A stretch of 64,000 bases of DNA from Apostichopus parvimensis (Eukaryota; Echinodermata; Holothuroidea; Aspidochirotida; Stichopodidae). The stretch spans positions 105,600 through 169,599 of the forward strand of contig KN889449.1 of assembly GCA_000934455.1 (NCBI GenBank), read 5' to 3'. A program made the translations under genes and the position numbers. The notes under the pieces were generated by a model. It saw only the letters and a list, made by a program, of their open reading frames with translations, ran no database searches and was not told where the DNA came from. Shown here in pieces: positions 24,292-36,160 of this stretch. Position 1 is the first letter of the stretch, and the number at the start of each line of letters is the position of its first letter.

Positions 24292-25600
24292 GCATTAAGT
24301 AATGCTTTTTGGACAATGTAGTTTTAGATGAGGAAAAACATCAAACAATGGCCAATATCTTATGTGGTCAGCACAGTCACTTGTGTTATCTTCAGCCCTT
24401 TCACAACAAGAAACAATTCAGAGCAGTTCACTGGTATAACTAATGTAGCATTAGTGACCGGGAGGTCTCTAATTTTGGGCAGCTAGGCCTACGCATTTTA
24501 GCAACACATTTGATTGAAACTTCACATTTCAATAACCAAATGTGTTTGAATGACATAACAGTTAGACTCTGGAGTTAATGGGCAGCATAAGCTTAGGCCC
24601 TTTCCTAACGTTTGACTTATGAACAGCTATCGTAGGCTAACGATACTATCAAGTGTCATCATCAGTATAGCCTAGGCCTTAACAATGCATGCATGCATCA
24701 AGGCAATGTCATGAGTGCTAAAGACCGCTTCGATGTAGTCTAACGTTTAGCATAACTGTTAAATATAACTTTCAGTAAGTTACCGTTATCTTGTACAAGG
24801 GCGTACAATTATTTCTTTTACAAATTGTTGTGTTTATTTAGTTGAATACTCACCATTTTGTCTGGTACGTACATATGTCACGTGACAACGTTAACGCGGC
24901 AATCTGAACATTAATGATGTGTGAAAAAAAGGAGGGCGTGCTTTACAATTTACCGTCATGATAGATACATTCAATGTATAGTGTGACACTTTTTGCACAA
25001 CTTTCTATCTCAACGAGGACCGCCGTTAAATAGACTAGTAAGGTATATGCCTATGTAACGGATACGATACAACGGTTTTCTTCAGAGGACCGGCTTTTTG
25101 GGCCTCTGTCGATAAAAGGCCTCTGTTGGCGGGCGTGTATTCATATGCTGGTCCTCTCTAAGACATGAATACAAGTGCACACACACATACACACGCAATC
25201 ACCATCGCATACATTCCTTTTACCTTCGGGCAAGGAATCAAAAACCCATACAGTTGAGTGATTGCATTTTTCGTTGATAGACATCACTAATCAAATTCTT
25301 AAGTGCGTCAATCATGAGCCCACCATGCTATACGTAATGGGGTAATGGGTGTTTTTTCCTTCTGTTTTTAAAACAACAACAACAACGCCTGATTTGTGCT
25401 TGACGTTAGACTTCCCTGTTACATCTGAAAATTCACAGCCAAATGATGCTCACAGTGTTATTCCTCCCTCATCAGTGTCTGAAAAGGAAAAAAAACTTAA
25501 AGAAGAAATCATGTTCTGTACAGAGGTGTCAGCAATTGTTTGTCAAGTGGAAAAGTCATTGACTGTATTTCACTCATGTTTCCACTTTACACAGATGGCT
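24292..25600. other. Mostly non-coding stretch
   Basis: No gene is supported. A GGTCCTC-containing patch at 25.08-25.17 kb resembles blocks at 17.7 and 63.3 kb, followed by a short CA-rich tract near 25.18 kb. A plus-strand open stretch at 25.35-25.61 kb (TTTTPDLCLTLDFPV...) is unrecognised and could be a 5' piece of the integrase fossil that follows. Confidence 0.35.
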
Positions 25601-25625
25601 TCTAACTTGTAAGACAGCATTTTTA

Positions 25626-27246
25626 GTGTTGCATTTTCTACTGCTTCAGGGGATAGTTCATTGCATGCCACCTCCAGTACGAAGATACGAACCAGATGTC
25701 AATGTCTTCCTGAATTCCCTGCTGCGCTTTTACAGACAGGCAGTGAATACAAATGGTACAAACTTGAAAGACATTGTACACAATCATCGACATGGCAACG
25801 AGTTCTTGGATTCTGTGCAAATGCTTGCGAAGCAAGCCGAGGACTGGTTAGTCCATTTCTATGTTTTTTGCTGAGCTGTAACTTAGGATTCAGTTAGGAA
25901 AAGATAGCCGAACTTCTACCAATTTTAGCCCGTTCAATACGACATGAATTAGGCATGCCAGTGATTCAAACCACCGTAACATTTCAGATGATGACCTTCA
26001 CATGGAGGTCTGTGACATTTTAGATGTGGACAGACACTGATGCGGGGAGCTTTGGTGGCCAAAGGCTGGAGGGTCCAAGTATTTAGGATTAGGGAAAGTC
26101 TGCAGAGAGTGGATGATATTGGCGTTGCAATGAGGATACATTACATTCTTCAATGAACATATATTGTTCCATCTCCAAGCTTTCTCTGGTAAGTACATAA
26201 ACGATGATGCAAATAGAAAACATTCATGCTATATAGTCATCCAATCTTTCTGAATGTAGTATGCTGGCAAGTACGTTTTTCTCCAAATATTATACAGTCA
26301 CACTGTCATTGAATAATGTATTTGAAATGTCCTAAATTCCAGCCTCTTTTCCATTCTCTTATGTTGGTTGGTGTACCTTTTTTGTACGTATGTAAAAGCC
26401 AAGTGTTTTATCCCATACAGGTTTATCAGACTGCAGTACTAGGTATCTTGTAAAGCAATTTGTCATATTCTTAAATCACACAGTTTGTAACCAGGTCAAG
26501 TCTGGTAGATACTGCAAAACACTTGTCAGATGTCAAATCTTAAAAGTCCCTGACAATTCCTATGCACGTGTACTAAAAATTATTTGAATGCTAGTGTTGA
26601 AACGTTGCGTTAGGCTACCTATTAGTTCACAAGACAGTCTCTTTTTATTCAAGTATGGATAGAACAACTTATCATGTTTCAGTCTCTATTTAAGTGCTCT
26701 AGTCCAATCCAAAATGGCTCAGCATTAAACATTTTGATATAGCCTACGTCGATGTTATTATGCTTATACCTGGGTCAAACTGAGTCTTGTGAAAGTTGAC
26801 AAGTTACTTTGCTAAAATGTAATTGTATACTAGATTAAATGGGATAGATTATAAATGGTATAGACCATCAGTATCTTAATCAATATTCATACTTGTAATG
26901 TTTTGTCTTTTATTTGTCCAAGCACATTGACGGCAAGCATCAATTTATTAACCCATGGCGCTTTGTGATACACGGCTGTTTAGGTGGGTTCTCTAGGACA
27001 GTTGTGTTTCTACATTGGTACACAGACAATAGGACTGCAACATTGCTTGTGTTATTTGAGAGAGCAGTGGCAGAGTATGATCTTCCTTTAAATAAGATAA
27101 AATGGATCACCCACAAATCACAACCGTGCAGTCGTACAAATTTAAATAAGTGCACATTAAAGGTTAAAAGAGTCATAACATGGTTAAAAACGTGGATTTA
27201 TTCTCGACTCATGTGCAGCGTCATTTTGTTCCGCGTCAGGAACTGA
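25626..27246 (+). pseudogene. Retroviral-type integrase core protein (rve-like), decayed
   Basis: Three blocks match a widespread animal family whose members end in an integrase core. Block 1 (25.63-25.87 kb) has SLLRFYRQAVNTNG and a helical stretch. Block 2 (25.95-26.19 kb) has ISDDDLHMEV, then after a frameshift KGWRVQVFRIRESLQRVD, an in-frame TGA and TYIVPSPSFLW, ending at GTAAGTAC. Block 3 (from about 26.92 kb) has HIDGKHQFI, VIHGCLGGFSRTVVFL and NNRTATL-like sequence with DNRTATLLVLFERAVAEYDL, equivalent to the first catalytic Asp strand onward. The later catalytic region (Asp/Glu) is absent or destroyed (KIKWITHKS). It is a dead fragment of an element gene; whether Ginger-like or another integrase element cannot be told. 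Confidence 0.65.
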
Positions 27247-27402
27247 AGTTACGTTTTTTGCACACTTTGTTGAAGTAAACAAACTTCGCTCAGACAAACT
27301 TTTCACGCTGAGAACCACTCATATGCACGCAACCTAGCACGAAGGAAACAAGTTTGAAAAGTTAGTTGTCTAGTTCGAGAGATTTTAGTAAAAGTCGCCA
27401 TT

Positions 27403-27660
27403 ATGCCTGAATGTCGGGCCTATTGCTGTACAAACCGTCAGGGAACAGGAGAGGCGAAAGGAAAACGTTTTTCGTTATTCCGGACGGGAAGAATCCGGCC
27501 AAAAAAAAAATTGGCACAGAGGTGGTTGCACAACCTTGGCACTGGTCATAATGTAGATAAATTCACTTTCGGGAACACTTTCTGAACATCAGTGCGACAA
27601 ATGAGCGCGCCAGTGCATCGAAATCGCGTCATAGCGGCTTACCAGAAACACTGCTTATCC
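27403..27660 (+). pseudogene. THAP-type zinc-finger exon, frameshifted
   Basis: The frame starts MPECRAYCCTNRQGTG, the classic THAP beginning (Met-Pro, Cys-x-Ala, Cys-x-Asn). RWLHNLGTGHNVDKF follows, and in another frame REHF, the Cys/His end of the C2CH finger. A run of ten A residues at about 27502-27511 marks one frame change; a second is needed before REHF. THAP domains bind DNA and occur in P-element and other transposases and in host regulators. It lies 400 bp upstream of the clean exon at 28.04 kb and on the same strand; a shared gene is possible but not shown. Confidence 0.55.
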
Positions 27661-28040
27661 ATATTTAAAATGACAGCACAGGGCAGAATTACTTTTGCTC
27701 CAAATTAAAAAATGTCATTGACTTAAATTTTAAAACAAGAAAGCAAAGTGCATTCTTGCATTGCATTTCTGGTTACTAAAGAATACAGCCTACCTATTTC
27801 GTTTATTTCAGCATTACACCTACTTGAAACCTTTCATGATATACAGGCCAAATGTACACAGTGCACTAGGTTTAATGCCATCCATTGAGAATACTTGAGA
27901 AATTACTCATGTCCACAGTAGTTATGTTATTGGTATTAGCCCGCTATCCTAACTGCTATAGACCAAAACTGATATTAGCCGATAGCGCCCAATGCTAGTC
28001 GTCTTGTTCATACAAAACTGTAATGACATTCCTTCAGTTT

Positions 28041-28274
28041 GTATCCAGGATGAGACAGCAAAGCAAGTTCTAGTTCGAGGAAAACCGTCTTGTGTCCGTA
28101 ACATTCTCACAAAGGGTAAAACAGACGAACTGGAGGTCGGTCTTTGGCGGACATCAGCAGAAAGTGAAGCTACATTGGGTGATTGGGTACAAATTAGCAA
28201 CGTCGTTCTTAACGAAGCTAATGCATACAATCCACAGCCATTTGTTGCAACGACACAAACCACCAAACCTACTG
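28041..28274 (+). CDS. Intact internal exon, unknown (possibly OB-fold)
   Basis: A pyrimidine-rich acceptor (CATTCCTTCAG at about 28040) is followed by 78 uninterrupted codons and a strong donor, CT-GTAAGT, at 28275. The peptide includes ETAKQVLVRGKPSCVRNI, KTDELEVGLWRTSAE and GDWVQISNVVLNEANAYNPQ. The alternation of beta-like strands and the phrase 'L.DWV.ISNVV' resemble single-strand nucleic acid-binding OB folds, but that is a guess. Unlike most coding pieces nearby it has no stop or frameshift. A hAT element is inserted exactly at its splice donor (next entry); the next exon was not found downstream. A frame upstream could open at ATG 27992. Confidence 0.45.
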
Positions 28275-28279
28275 TAAGT
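28272..28279. repeat. 8-bp target-site duplication, left copy
   Basis: CTGTAAGT precedes the CAG end of the hAT element; the identical 8 bp lie at 30188-30195. It contains the donor GTAAGT of the upstream exon. Confidence 0.9.
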
Positions 28280-30187
28280 CAGTGGCGGCGGAAGACAATT
28301 TTTAGGGGGGGGGGCGGATATCGAAGTCACTATCTAAGCGTAGCGCCACCATCGGTTGGCGCGGAGCGAACAAAAAAAATTTGGGTAAAATAGACCCCTC
28401 AGATCGCAGGAAATCGCTATTTCCGACCCCTAATAGTGTTTTCGTGCACTAAATATTTTGATGTCTTAGGGTCTAAAAATTTACAGATTTAATAAAATAT
28501 TAGCTTGCGTACAAATATATTTATAATCGTTTTTCAGCCATGCAGTGTAGATTACACTTAGCGGCGAACACTTCGCAAAATAGTGTTGATTCTCTGCTGA
28601 ACAGCTAACATACATAGCAGTGAATATTGACTGAGTCATTTGGCTGTCACTTAAATTGGCATTTGCGTTTAGTCCAGTCGCAGTCTCACTATTCATCTAG
28701 AAGTCAGGAAACTAGCAATACAGCCACTACTTGTATTTTCCAAATATACTGACTCGTGTTTCCTTCTTTTTGACGAAGTTTGCGCACAACTCAAGGGCAT
28801 CTAGTCGATCCAGAACAGACTGGTGAACATGGGCAAGCGCAACTGCATTAAGTCGCACCTGTCCCATTGTGGAACGTAACCAAGTTTTCATTCTTCGGAG
28901 CGTGCTAAATGACCTTTCACATTCAGCAGATGAAACTGGTCGGACCAACAGTAGCTTAACCAGACAGGAAAGGTTTGGCAAGAGAGCTTTCACTTCCAGT
29001 GAAGCATCACGCAGGGCTGTGACGCATTCGTGAAAACTAGTTACTGTCCATTTTTTTCGGAAAACTGCAAGTTCCGATTGAAGGGCCGTCCCGTCGAGCT
29101 GTGGGTACTTGCTTATTTCCTCGTTAATATTTCCCGTCAGTAAGCAGTCTTGCAGGTCACAGTACGCTTTGAGGCTGGGCTTGGACTCATCGAAACGAGT
29201 CTTCAGTTGATTGATGGCAGTATCATAGGCCTCCATGAAGATTGGCCGGTAGTACTCTATTGGTGATGCATATGTGGTGCTGTTTCTATTTCCACCGAGT
29301 CGGCCAGGTACTCTCCTTTGCCTTGGCATCTGTATGGGCCGCAGCTCCAAATCATCGATCCTCTTGCTCACCTTCTTAAACTTAGTGTCGAATGTGTCCC
29401 TTTCCAGCTGAAGCTTCATGACTGTCAGTTCGACCGCTTTGACAGTCCCTGCCATTGTTGCCTTTCTTCCCTGTGTGGAGTTGACAAGAGCTTCGAGATG
29501 CCCAAAAATGTCATGTGCCAGTTGAACCGCCAGAAAAGACTGCCCACTCATTAAGTATGCCTCAAGACCAGCAGCTTTAGCCCTTTGTTCTGCTGATATG
29601 GTAGGATCTTCCTGAAATTGCGCAAGTGATTCGACGATCTGCTCATACTTCTCTAGACATCGAGACAGTGCTGAATGCCGTACTGTCCAGCGGGTAGGAC
29701 ACAGTGGGCGCAATTTCCCAGGGTCGCCTCCCGCTGATGATTGGAACACTAGTCTGAATTTGATTGTCTGAGAGAAAATCACTCCCAGTGCATTGAATAA
29801 TTATTTAGTAATCAAATAATATGCCTATCAATTATACATCAAATTCATGTTACTTCGAATGATCCACTCACCTTATTTAGATGATTGATTACTGCCGGAA
29901 ATGTTCTTTCATGATGTTCGAAAACTTCGAATCGGACGATCTTATAAGATGGTTCGGGAAGGAACGCCAAATGTGACAAATGTCACATTTGGCCTTCGGT
30001 AACATTTGTTGGTTACTAGACTTGTTAACTGTGATCTATTTTCCGATATTTCCTCACATCGCGTTGATGGTTCGACGTGTTTGGTTTTAATTTTGATTTG
30101 GTTTGATTTTTTAGGGGGGACGTCCCCCCACTCAAAAATTAGGGGGGGGGACGTGTCCCCCCGACCCCCCCGCTTCCGCCGCCTATG
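28280..30187 (-). mobile_element. hAT deletion derivative, 1,908 bp, with 8-bp duplications
   Basis: Termini are CAGTGGCGGCGGAAG on the left and, inverted, CATAGGCGGCGGAAG on the right; 13 of 15 positions agree. Perfect 8-bp direct repeats CTGTAAGT flank it. Long G/C runs lie just inside both ends. The element contains only the C-terminal half of a transposase gene, so it looks like an internal-deletion copy. A 28-bp near-perfect palindrome (two 13-bp arms, gccaaatgtgaca, around AA) lies at 29966-29993 close to the right end. The perfect duplication suggests a fairly recent insertion. Confidence 0.9.
28727..29782 (-). pseudogene. hAT transposase, C-terminal half (ZMYM1-like)
   Basis: A single open frame of 351 codons on the minus strand. 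Near its start LRPLCPTRWTVRHSALSRCL matches the CPTRWt motif of the hAT/ZMYM1-like proteins. A long helical insert follows, and at the end LVRPVSSAECERSFSTLRRM is the hAT C-terminal dimerisation motif with the conserved Trp-less ERsFS variant. The N-terminal zinc finger (TTF type in this family) and the first catalytic Asp region are missing, so it cannot be an active transposase, although the remaining frame is undamaged. The chosen Met is merely the first in frame; the original exon extends or extended further upstream. Confidence 0.8.
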
Positions 30188-30195
30188 CTGTAAGT

Positions 30196-30946
30196 TCACT
30201 TCAAACAATTATTGACACAATACTCTACTATTAGTTGCTGTTTATTGAACAACTTACAAAATTGTCCTGTAATAAACAGTATACATCAGTTAACACTTCC
30301 TCCAACCCGGAGTTGCAGCTGCTGTGATAATTTTTGGGACAGCTCACAAGTACAATCATAACATTTAGGAAGAGTTCAATTACAAAATGTGCGATATTCT
30401 TCTATCATTTTATCCAACAAGCTGTGTCTAAAATCAACTTGTCAAAAGAATATAAGAAATGCGCACCAAGAGTGCCTAAAATATGTCAAGTGGCCCAGGG
30501 TTTGTTTTAAGTTGGGAACCCCCTGCCTTAGCTTCTGACAATTGTCTATGCAAACAACAACGATTCCCAAACATTAAATACAATTGATAACATGTACAGA
30601 CGACCTCAAAATCATGTAATTGCAAAGAAGCAATACCCAGGCGCGTGAAGTCAAACATAACAGACAAACCATGTATTAACAATCTTTCAATTGTAAGAAA
30701 CAGACAAAGCATTGCACTTTGTAAGCATTTTCACATCGCTATATGATCCATATTCCAATACCAAATGTACCGTAAGTAATCATTTGAAGTCTGGAAAGTA
30801 AACATTGCAGCATGTACAACATCCATCTTTTCCATTTCTGGAAAAATATGTATCGAATCTGACCCTGACAAGTTTTCCATCATCAATGCTCCAGTTTTAG
30901 CTGCTCATATCATGAACTTACTTCACATACCTGTCTCCACACAATA
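30196..30946. other. Non-coding stretch, probable intron of the interrupted gene
   Basis: It begins with the second copy of the splice-donor octamer. No exon with good borders was recognised within it. Confidence 0.35.
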
Positions 30947-30950
30947 TTAA

Positions 30951-31161
30951 CCCTTAAGCCCACGTATGGGTCGTATGTGACCAACCACTTCCCCTGGCCA
31001 CGCGCAACTCGAAACTGCCAGTAGGTACCATGAAATCCGGACAGCGGGATGCAGCAGCACTGGGGCATGACGACCCGCGCTGTTGCGAACACAAAGGGTC
31101 GGACTTAAGCCTCCTCTCGGCCATTGCCACGCAAATCCCACCCTAATTATCGAGTGAGGGG
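30951..31161. mobile_element. TTAA-flanked MITE, 211 bp (piggyBac-type?)
   Basis: TTAA at 30947-30950 and 31162-31165 flank a GC-rich block in AT-rich DNA. The ends read CCCTTAAGCCCACG and, inverted, CCCCTCACTCG, so only the first few bases pair clearly. The TTAA target and CCC ends suit piggyBac-type non-autonomous elements, but the short inverted repeat makes this tentative. Confidence 0.5.
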
Positions 31162-31165
31162 TTAA

Positions 31166-31933
31166 TGTTAATGGGGTCACAGAACCAAGTATATGAAGAA
31201 CTTAATAACAAAATAATGCTGTAACCAAAAGTATCAATTAATTCAAACTTGTTATGATGATGCTGATGGATAGCAGGGTACACAATGATGTATACCAGAA
31301 ATATGATATGCATATTGACGAGGGGGAGGAATACAAAAAGCTGCTAAACACGTTTTGAAATCATACTTGATACCAACGGTGATACAAGAAACATATTGCT
31401 TCGGTGCTTATCTGTGGATTATTAAGAAGGTCCCATAGTCAGTGTGAAAATCTTGAACATCCAGTTGATGTGATTTTCCTCTTTCAACTTGAGTGTATGT
31501 ACATAGTATTGGCAAATAATAGGTGTAGATTATAAAGAAAAATCCACATAATTACGTTAGCTCCAAAACATTTCCATAAAATTTTGAACGCAGGAAGCCA
31601 CAATGTATTTATAGTTACATTGCATTTGTGGTAATGATAGTAAGTCAGTCTTCCACAAACGGAAATCTGAATTGCACGAATATATCCTACGTACACATAA
31701 AAGCAGAAATACATTTTCACTTGTCATATAATTCTGACAACCACATACGCAACCAAACATGTGTGTTTGTGATTGTGAGGAACAGTCACACTTGACCATG
31801 TAAACACAATCTCTCCAGAATTACAGGTTCGATAGATAATGGACATGGGAAGTAGCTGTGTTTTTATGATAACATGAGGAATATAAACCAAAGGTCAATT
31901 CTATACTAACATTTCCATTTCATTACATCAACA
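31166..31933. other. Non-coding stretch
   Basis: No coding signal or repeat is supported. Short microsatellite-like ACA/TGA words only. Confidence 0.35.
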
Positions 31934-32170
31934 GACCAAAGAAACTCCAAGTTTCAAGACGGATATAAAAGCGTGGCCTACACCGTCGAGGGCGACCCTC
32001 CGGTTTTCAATCTTCTCTGTGAAAGTGAGAACGATGACAACCTGCTTGAATACACATCATCAGGGGAATGAGTCAAGAAACTGCTTGTGCTACCAGCAAC
32101 GACTTCAGCTACAGACATTGAAGCAAGACTGCACGAAGAATTTCCACTAGAGGTTTCAGTTGCGGTCTGA
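31934..32170 (+). pseudogene. FNLLC/DNLLEY-family exon, one stop
   Basis: After an acceptor-like CAACAG the frame reads GYKSVAYTVEGDPPV, FNLLCESEND, DNLLEYTSSGE, then an in-frame TGA, and continues VKKLLVLPATTSATDIEARL to a second stop. It aligns with the minus-strand exon at 1.43-1.62 kb (SV, P-FNLLC, acidic spacer, DNLL-Y). Function unknown. Confidence 0.4.
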
Positions 32171-32199
32171 AACAATGAGATAACTTCTCTTACCACAAA

Positions 32200-35100
32200 G
32201 GATGATGATGTACATCTCCTAAATTAACTCTATGAACTGCATTAAACTTTTCTTATGAACTCTACTATTTTCAAATTGTCCGACAGCTTCCAATATTTCC
32301 ATTGCTTCTCCTTACTGGGAATGCGACTAGTATTGTAATAACTTCACTATTACTGCATCATTTCTTGATTTGTGCCTAAGGTGATTGTTCCCCCAAAACA
32401 GCAATTGACATAGAAACAGGTGTTTATATAACTAAATACATATAAATAGACAGGTATTGATTACAAAATCAAAACCATTAATAGCTGCCATTTATGTGTA
32501 TCACTCTAGCAGACATTGTATTCATTGCTGACTCAAACTGGTGCCAAATTTAGTGACACACTTATGTAATTATACTCTTGCACTATGATATTGTGAGAAA
32601 CCTATGGTTCGTAGTACCCGGTAATAGCAATGCCAACACTCAACCTATAATTTGATTTGTATTTGTTGTTTCTAATACAAATCAGGTTATGGACCACTCA
32701 TCGTTGCATCATGCATTAGTAACCATTACCTTCTATTAACTGTTTTCATTTAGGCAATTGAGGTGAGTAGCGAATTGTCAGTCAAACAAAATCATAAGAT
32801 CCAACTGCCCTGATCTTACCTTACCTGAAAGTACAATCCGCGATTATCACAATATACATTACACAAACTAATGTAGCTTAAGATTTTGGAATTACGATAG
32901 TTCACACAACGCCGTGAGAAAAATTTTCATCTCGTGCTCTGCTATCTTGTACAGTTCACGTAATGAAGACACCCACCATTTGACCTATCCCTTGACATTA
33001 TACTTTTCACTGTTATAAATTCATGCCCCATTCAAGTAAGAGGTAGTAAACAGTTGATTTTTTTTCACTTTCATACCTTCATGCATCATTCCACTTATCT
33101 GTACTTTTAAACATATATCATATTTGACACTATATTCTTTTCCAAATTTTCCAGCTTTTGGACTACAACATTTATTACCATCATGTTCTCATTATTAATG
33201 TCCACACTGTAATTTCAACCACTGTATCTACAACATAACCTGACAAAACTATGATTCTTAACAGTTCCATTTCTTTCGCTATTAATTACATAACTGGTAA
33301 CTGATGTTGTATACCAACATTAACAGTGTATTGTTTGTGAATTCTAAGCATATAAGTGTAACAGTTTAGTTAAACAACATTTATCTGAAAGTACATTTAA
33401 CAGGTATCCAAGTATCAACCAAGCCAAAGCATTTCCAGAACAACCACATGAGACAGCCTACCCTTCGACAAAGTCTCTACTAAACTTTTCTGTAACTTCT
33501 ACATGACACCGACATCCACACTTCCCAAACTATAGGTTGCAACCTACAAATGACTCACCAAGCATTGGCATTGGGTTACACACATATATGTCATCGTCAA
33601 ACAATGTTAATGATCGAATGTTTGTCGGCAAAATTAACCCATGACTTCACAGCCGACGTTACGCACAGTATGTCACAGCTTTACTGTTGCCATTCACCAC
33701 AACACATTTGTGGGAATCTGGGTTTTGCCACTGTGACGTATCTAAAAAATCCAATCTACCAATTCATCAGAAACTACTCTTCTTATCAGGTGTTCATAGT
33801 CACATGTTTACGTAAAAGTGTATTAGAATGGTTATAGAGATATACGTCTGCTACTGATGATACATCTCAATAAAATAAACGAGAAAAGACTTCAACTTTG
33901 TCGCACAGTTCTAATAATCGTTTCATCATACCATTAGTCAAAAAATTACTCGCAGTGCCCACTGGTAACATTCCTTGTAATATCAAGATCCAAGTATTCA
34001 TATTAGCATAGAAAAGAACAGCTTAGACACTCATCATTTGAAACAGTCGATGTGCAGTTTTACCATCAATACCAGGCAGTATATCTTGGGTCTGTTAGGT
34101 GTTAGAAAATTATGGATCACAGATAGTGTGGGGAAAGAACAACACGGGTCCCCAGGGGAAAATTGGGAAGCAATGACCAACATTTTAAAGAACAACCACA
34201 AAGCTGAGGATATACTGACCTTTGTCACCATGACAATCCTTCAAGTAACACACTACACAACACACTACATCCATGTTGCCCAGATTCACGTAACCTATGT
34301 ATTACCAACATACCGTTACAAACAAAGTATTTCCGTATCAATTTGTATTTAAGCAACTTCCCTTCAGACTTCATGAATGCCACATGTCTATATCAACATG
34401 GTATTCTCAAAGTTTAAAACTCATAGCAAATAAATGTTCAAGTCACCTCACATTACAGGACTTTCACCGAAATCATTCCGAATCCGTCCATCCTCCAATG
34501 CAATAACATCACACCGATTATTACTACATGTCAGTGTCATTCATAGTATCAGGTTTCCAAGACTTGCTGTATATATTAAGTATTACCAGACCTTCTTCAC
34601 CATATGCAAGTCCTAAGAACTTTCATGCTTTTGTCTTGCTTTGATTTAACAGCAGCATATTTTACAACTCTCTTACTGTAAGTGTCATTGACAGTATGAG
34701 GTTTTTCGAAAATTCAACTTCACTCCACTTCTAACTAGTGTGGACTTGCTGTTTAGATTTATACATTTTTACTATAGTATAATCAGTCTGTATTTTCAAT
34801 ACAGTTTCTTCAACACAAGCATCAATTACTTCTTCTTGTCTGATTGTCAGCATTCGAAATTTTACAATATAAAATGTACTTTAAATTATAGCACCATTTG
34901 GCATATATCAACCTGACCTAAACAAATTTCGCAAAGGTATGGTGACACCCACTCACACACCACGACCTCTCCCTTTAACACCCCCCCCCCCCATGACAAA
35001 CAACTTTTCCACCCACTCCCTTCCACAAATCCTGTACATGCCAGTGGATAGGAATGTTTCGAAAATGTGGCTACATAATTTCTCCAGCTCCCCGGTTTGA

Positions 35101-35817
35101 CTATCGCACATTATAAGTTCCATATCAGTAGTCTATTAGCATTATCAATGTACTTCCTTCCAACCCCTAGTTGGTAGGCGTTTGGTCATCTGCTTCATTT
35201 TCCCACCATTATCAGTAAATCTTGAGCACAGTCAACTGGATTCAAACCAAGGTGATCTTGAAAACTGAAGATCGGGGCCTGTCGTAGCAAGTGAATGAAC
35301 TTTACTTCCAAAGTAGCTAATAACCTACAATCAATCATCCCCGTGGCCCATTACGTTCCTGTATACACAAAGTAACGACTTCCGGTATCTATTGCCGAGA
35401 TCATAACTGCTCAGACATCATCACAGGAGGCAATGGGTCGCTGCCGTAGTCCATTAAACTACTGTGATGACGTCATCCCAGTTATCATTCAGCAATAGAG
35501 ACCCCTTTATCTATTCATTATTCCCTAAATATAGACTCGCATAGAATTTTTACTCACTACCCGCCTCCCCTTCAACCTTGAAAACGGACTCATAAACAGA
35601 GTGGTTGCGATTTTCGCAACCACATTGTATAGTTTGTAGAATACATCCTTGTACAGTGACAAAAGAGCTGTTATCATATTCTCTTTGCAACGTTCTCGCT
35701 GGTACATGTCATACATTTTAATTAAATCTGGTGACAGATATTGCTATCAAGTCTTTTTCGTACAATAATGCGATTCCATTGTGGGGAATCTATCAATGTG
35801 TCTTTAAACATCGTCCC
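32200..35817. other. Long AT-rich non-coding region
   Basis: About 3.6 kb without a recognisable gene, RNA or tandem array on either strand. A homopolymer run of about 14 C lies near 34.98 kb. Several open frames of 60-104 codons here have no family signature. Confidence 0.45.
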
Positions 35818-36159
35818 TTAGTGCTCTGTCTCTTTGCAACATCTTCGGAGGTCTTCCACATCTTTTTCTATATGACCATGCTGTAGAATTTTAGCAATGG
35901 TTGTTCTGACCTGTCGTTCACTTATACCAACCGTACCAAGGAACATCTGCCTACAGACTAGGAGCAACTCACAATTTGTTCCTGGTAGAGAATATGCGTA
36001 GCAAGCTTTCTTTTGACTTTCTGCATTCAGATTCTGTCGTCTCTGCATGGGAGTATTTGAGGCAACATGTTGCTCAATCCATTGCCTCTGCTTCAGTAGA
36101 TCGCCAAGATCGTAGTAAGAGTCAAGGGTACCTTGCCGTGGCGAAACTGCTTGCAACAT
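35818..36159 (-). pseudogene. Transposon-protein fragment with VCRxMFLxTxGI motif
   Basis: An open minus-strand stretch of 113 codons contains DLLKQRQWIEQHV, KKACYAYSLPG and VCRQMFLGTVGISERQVRTT, ending CCKETEH. The pattern 'kQ..fi...v ... Y.l ... VCk.mFL.TlgIs...vr' is familiar from the N-terminal part of a multicopy invertebrate transposon protein whose DDE-like domain follows. That following domain is not seen here, so this is a fragment. The name of the superfamily is not recalled with certainty. Confidence 0.45.
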
Positions 36160-36160
36160 A

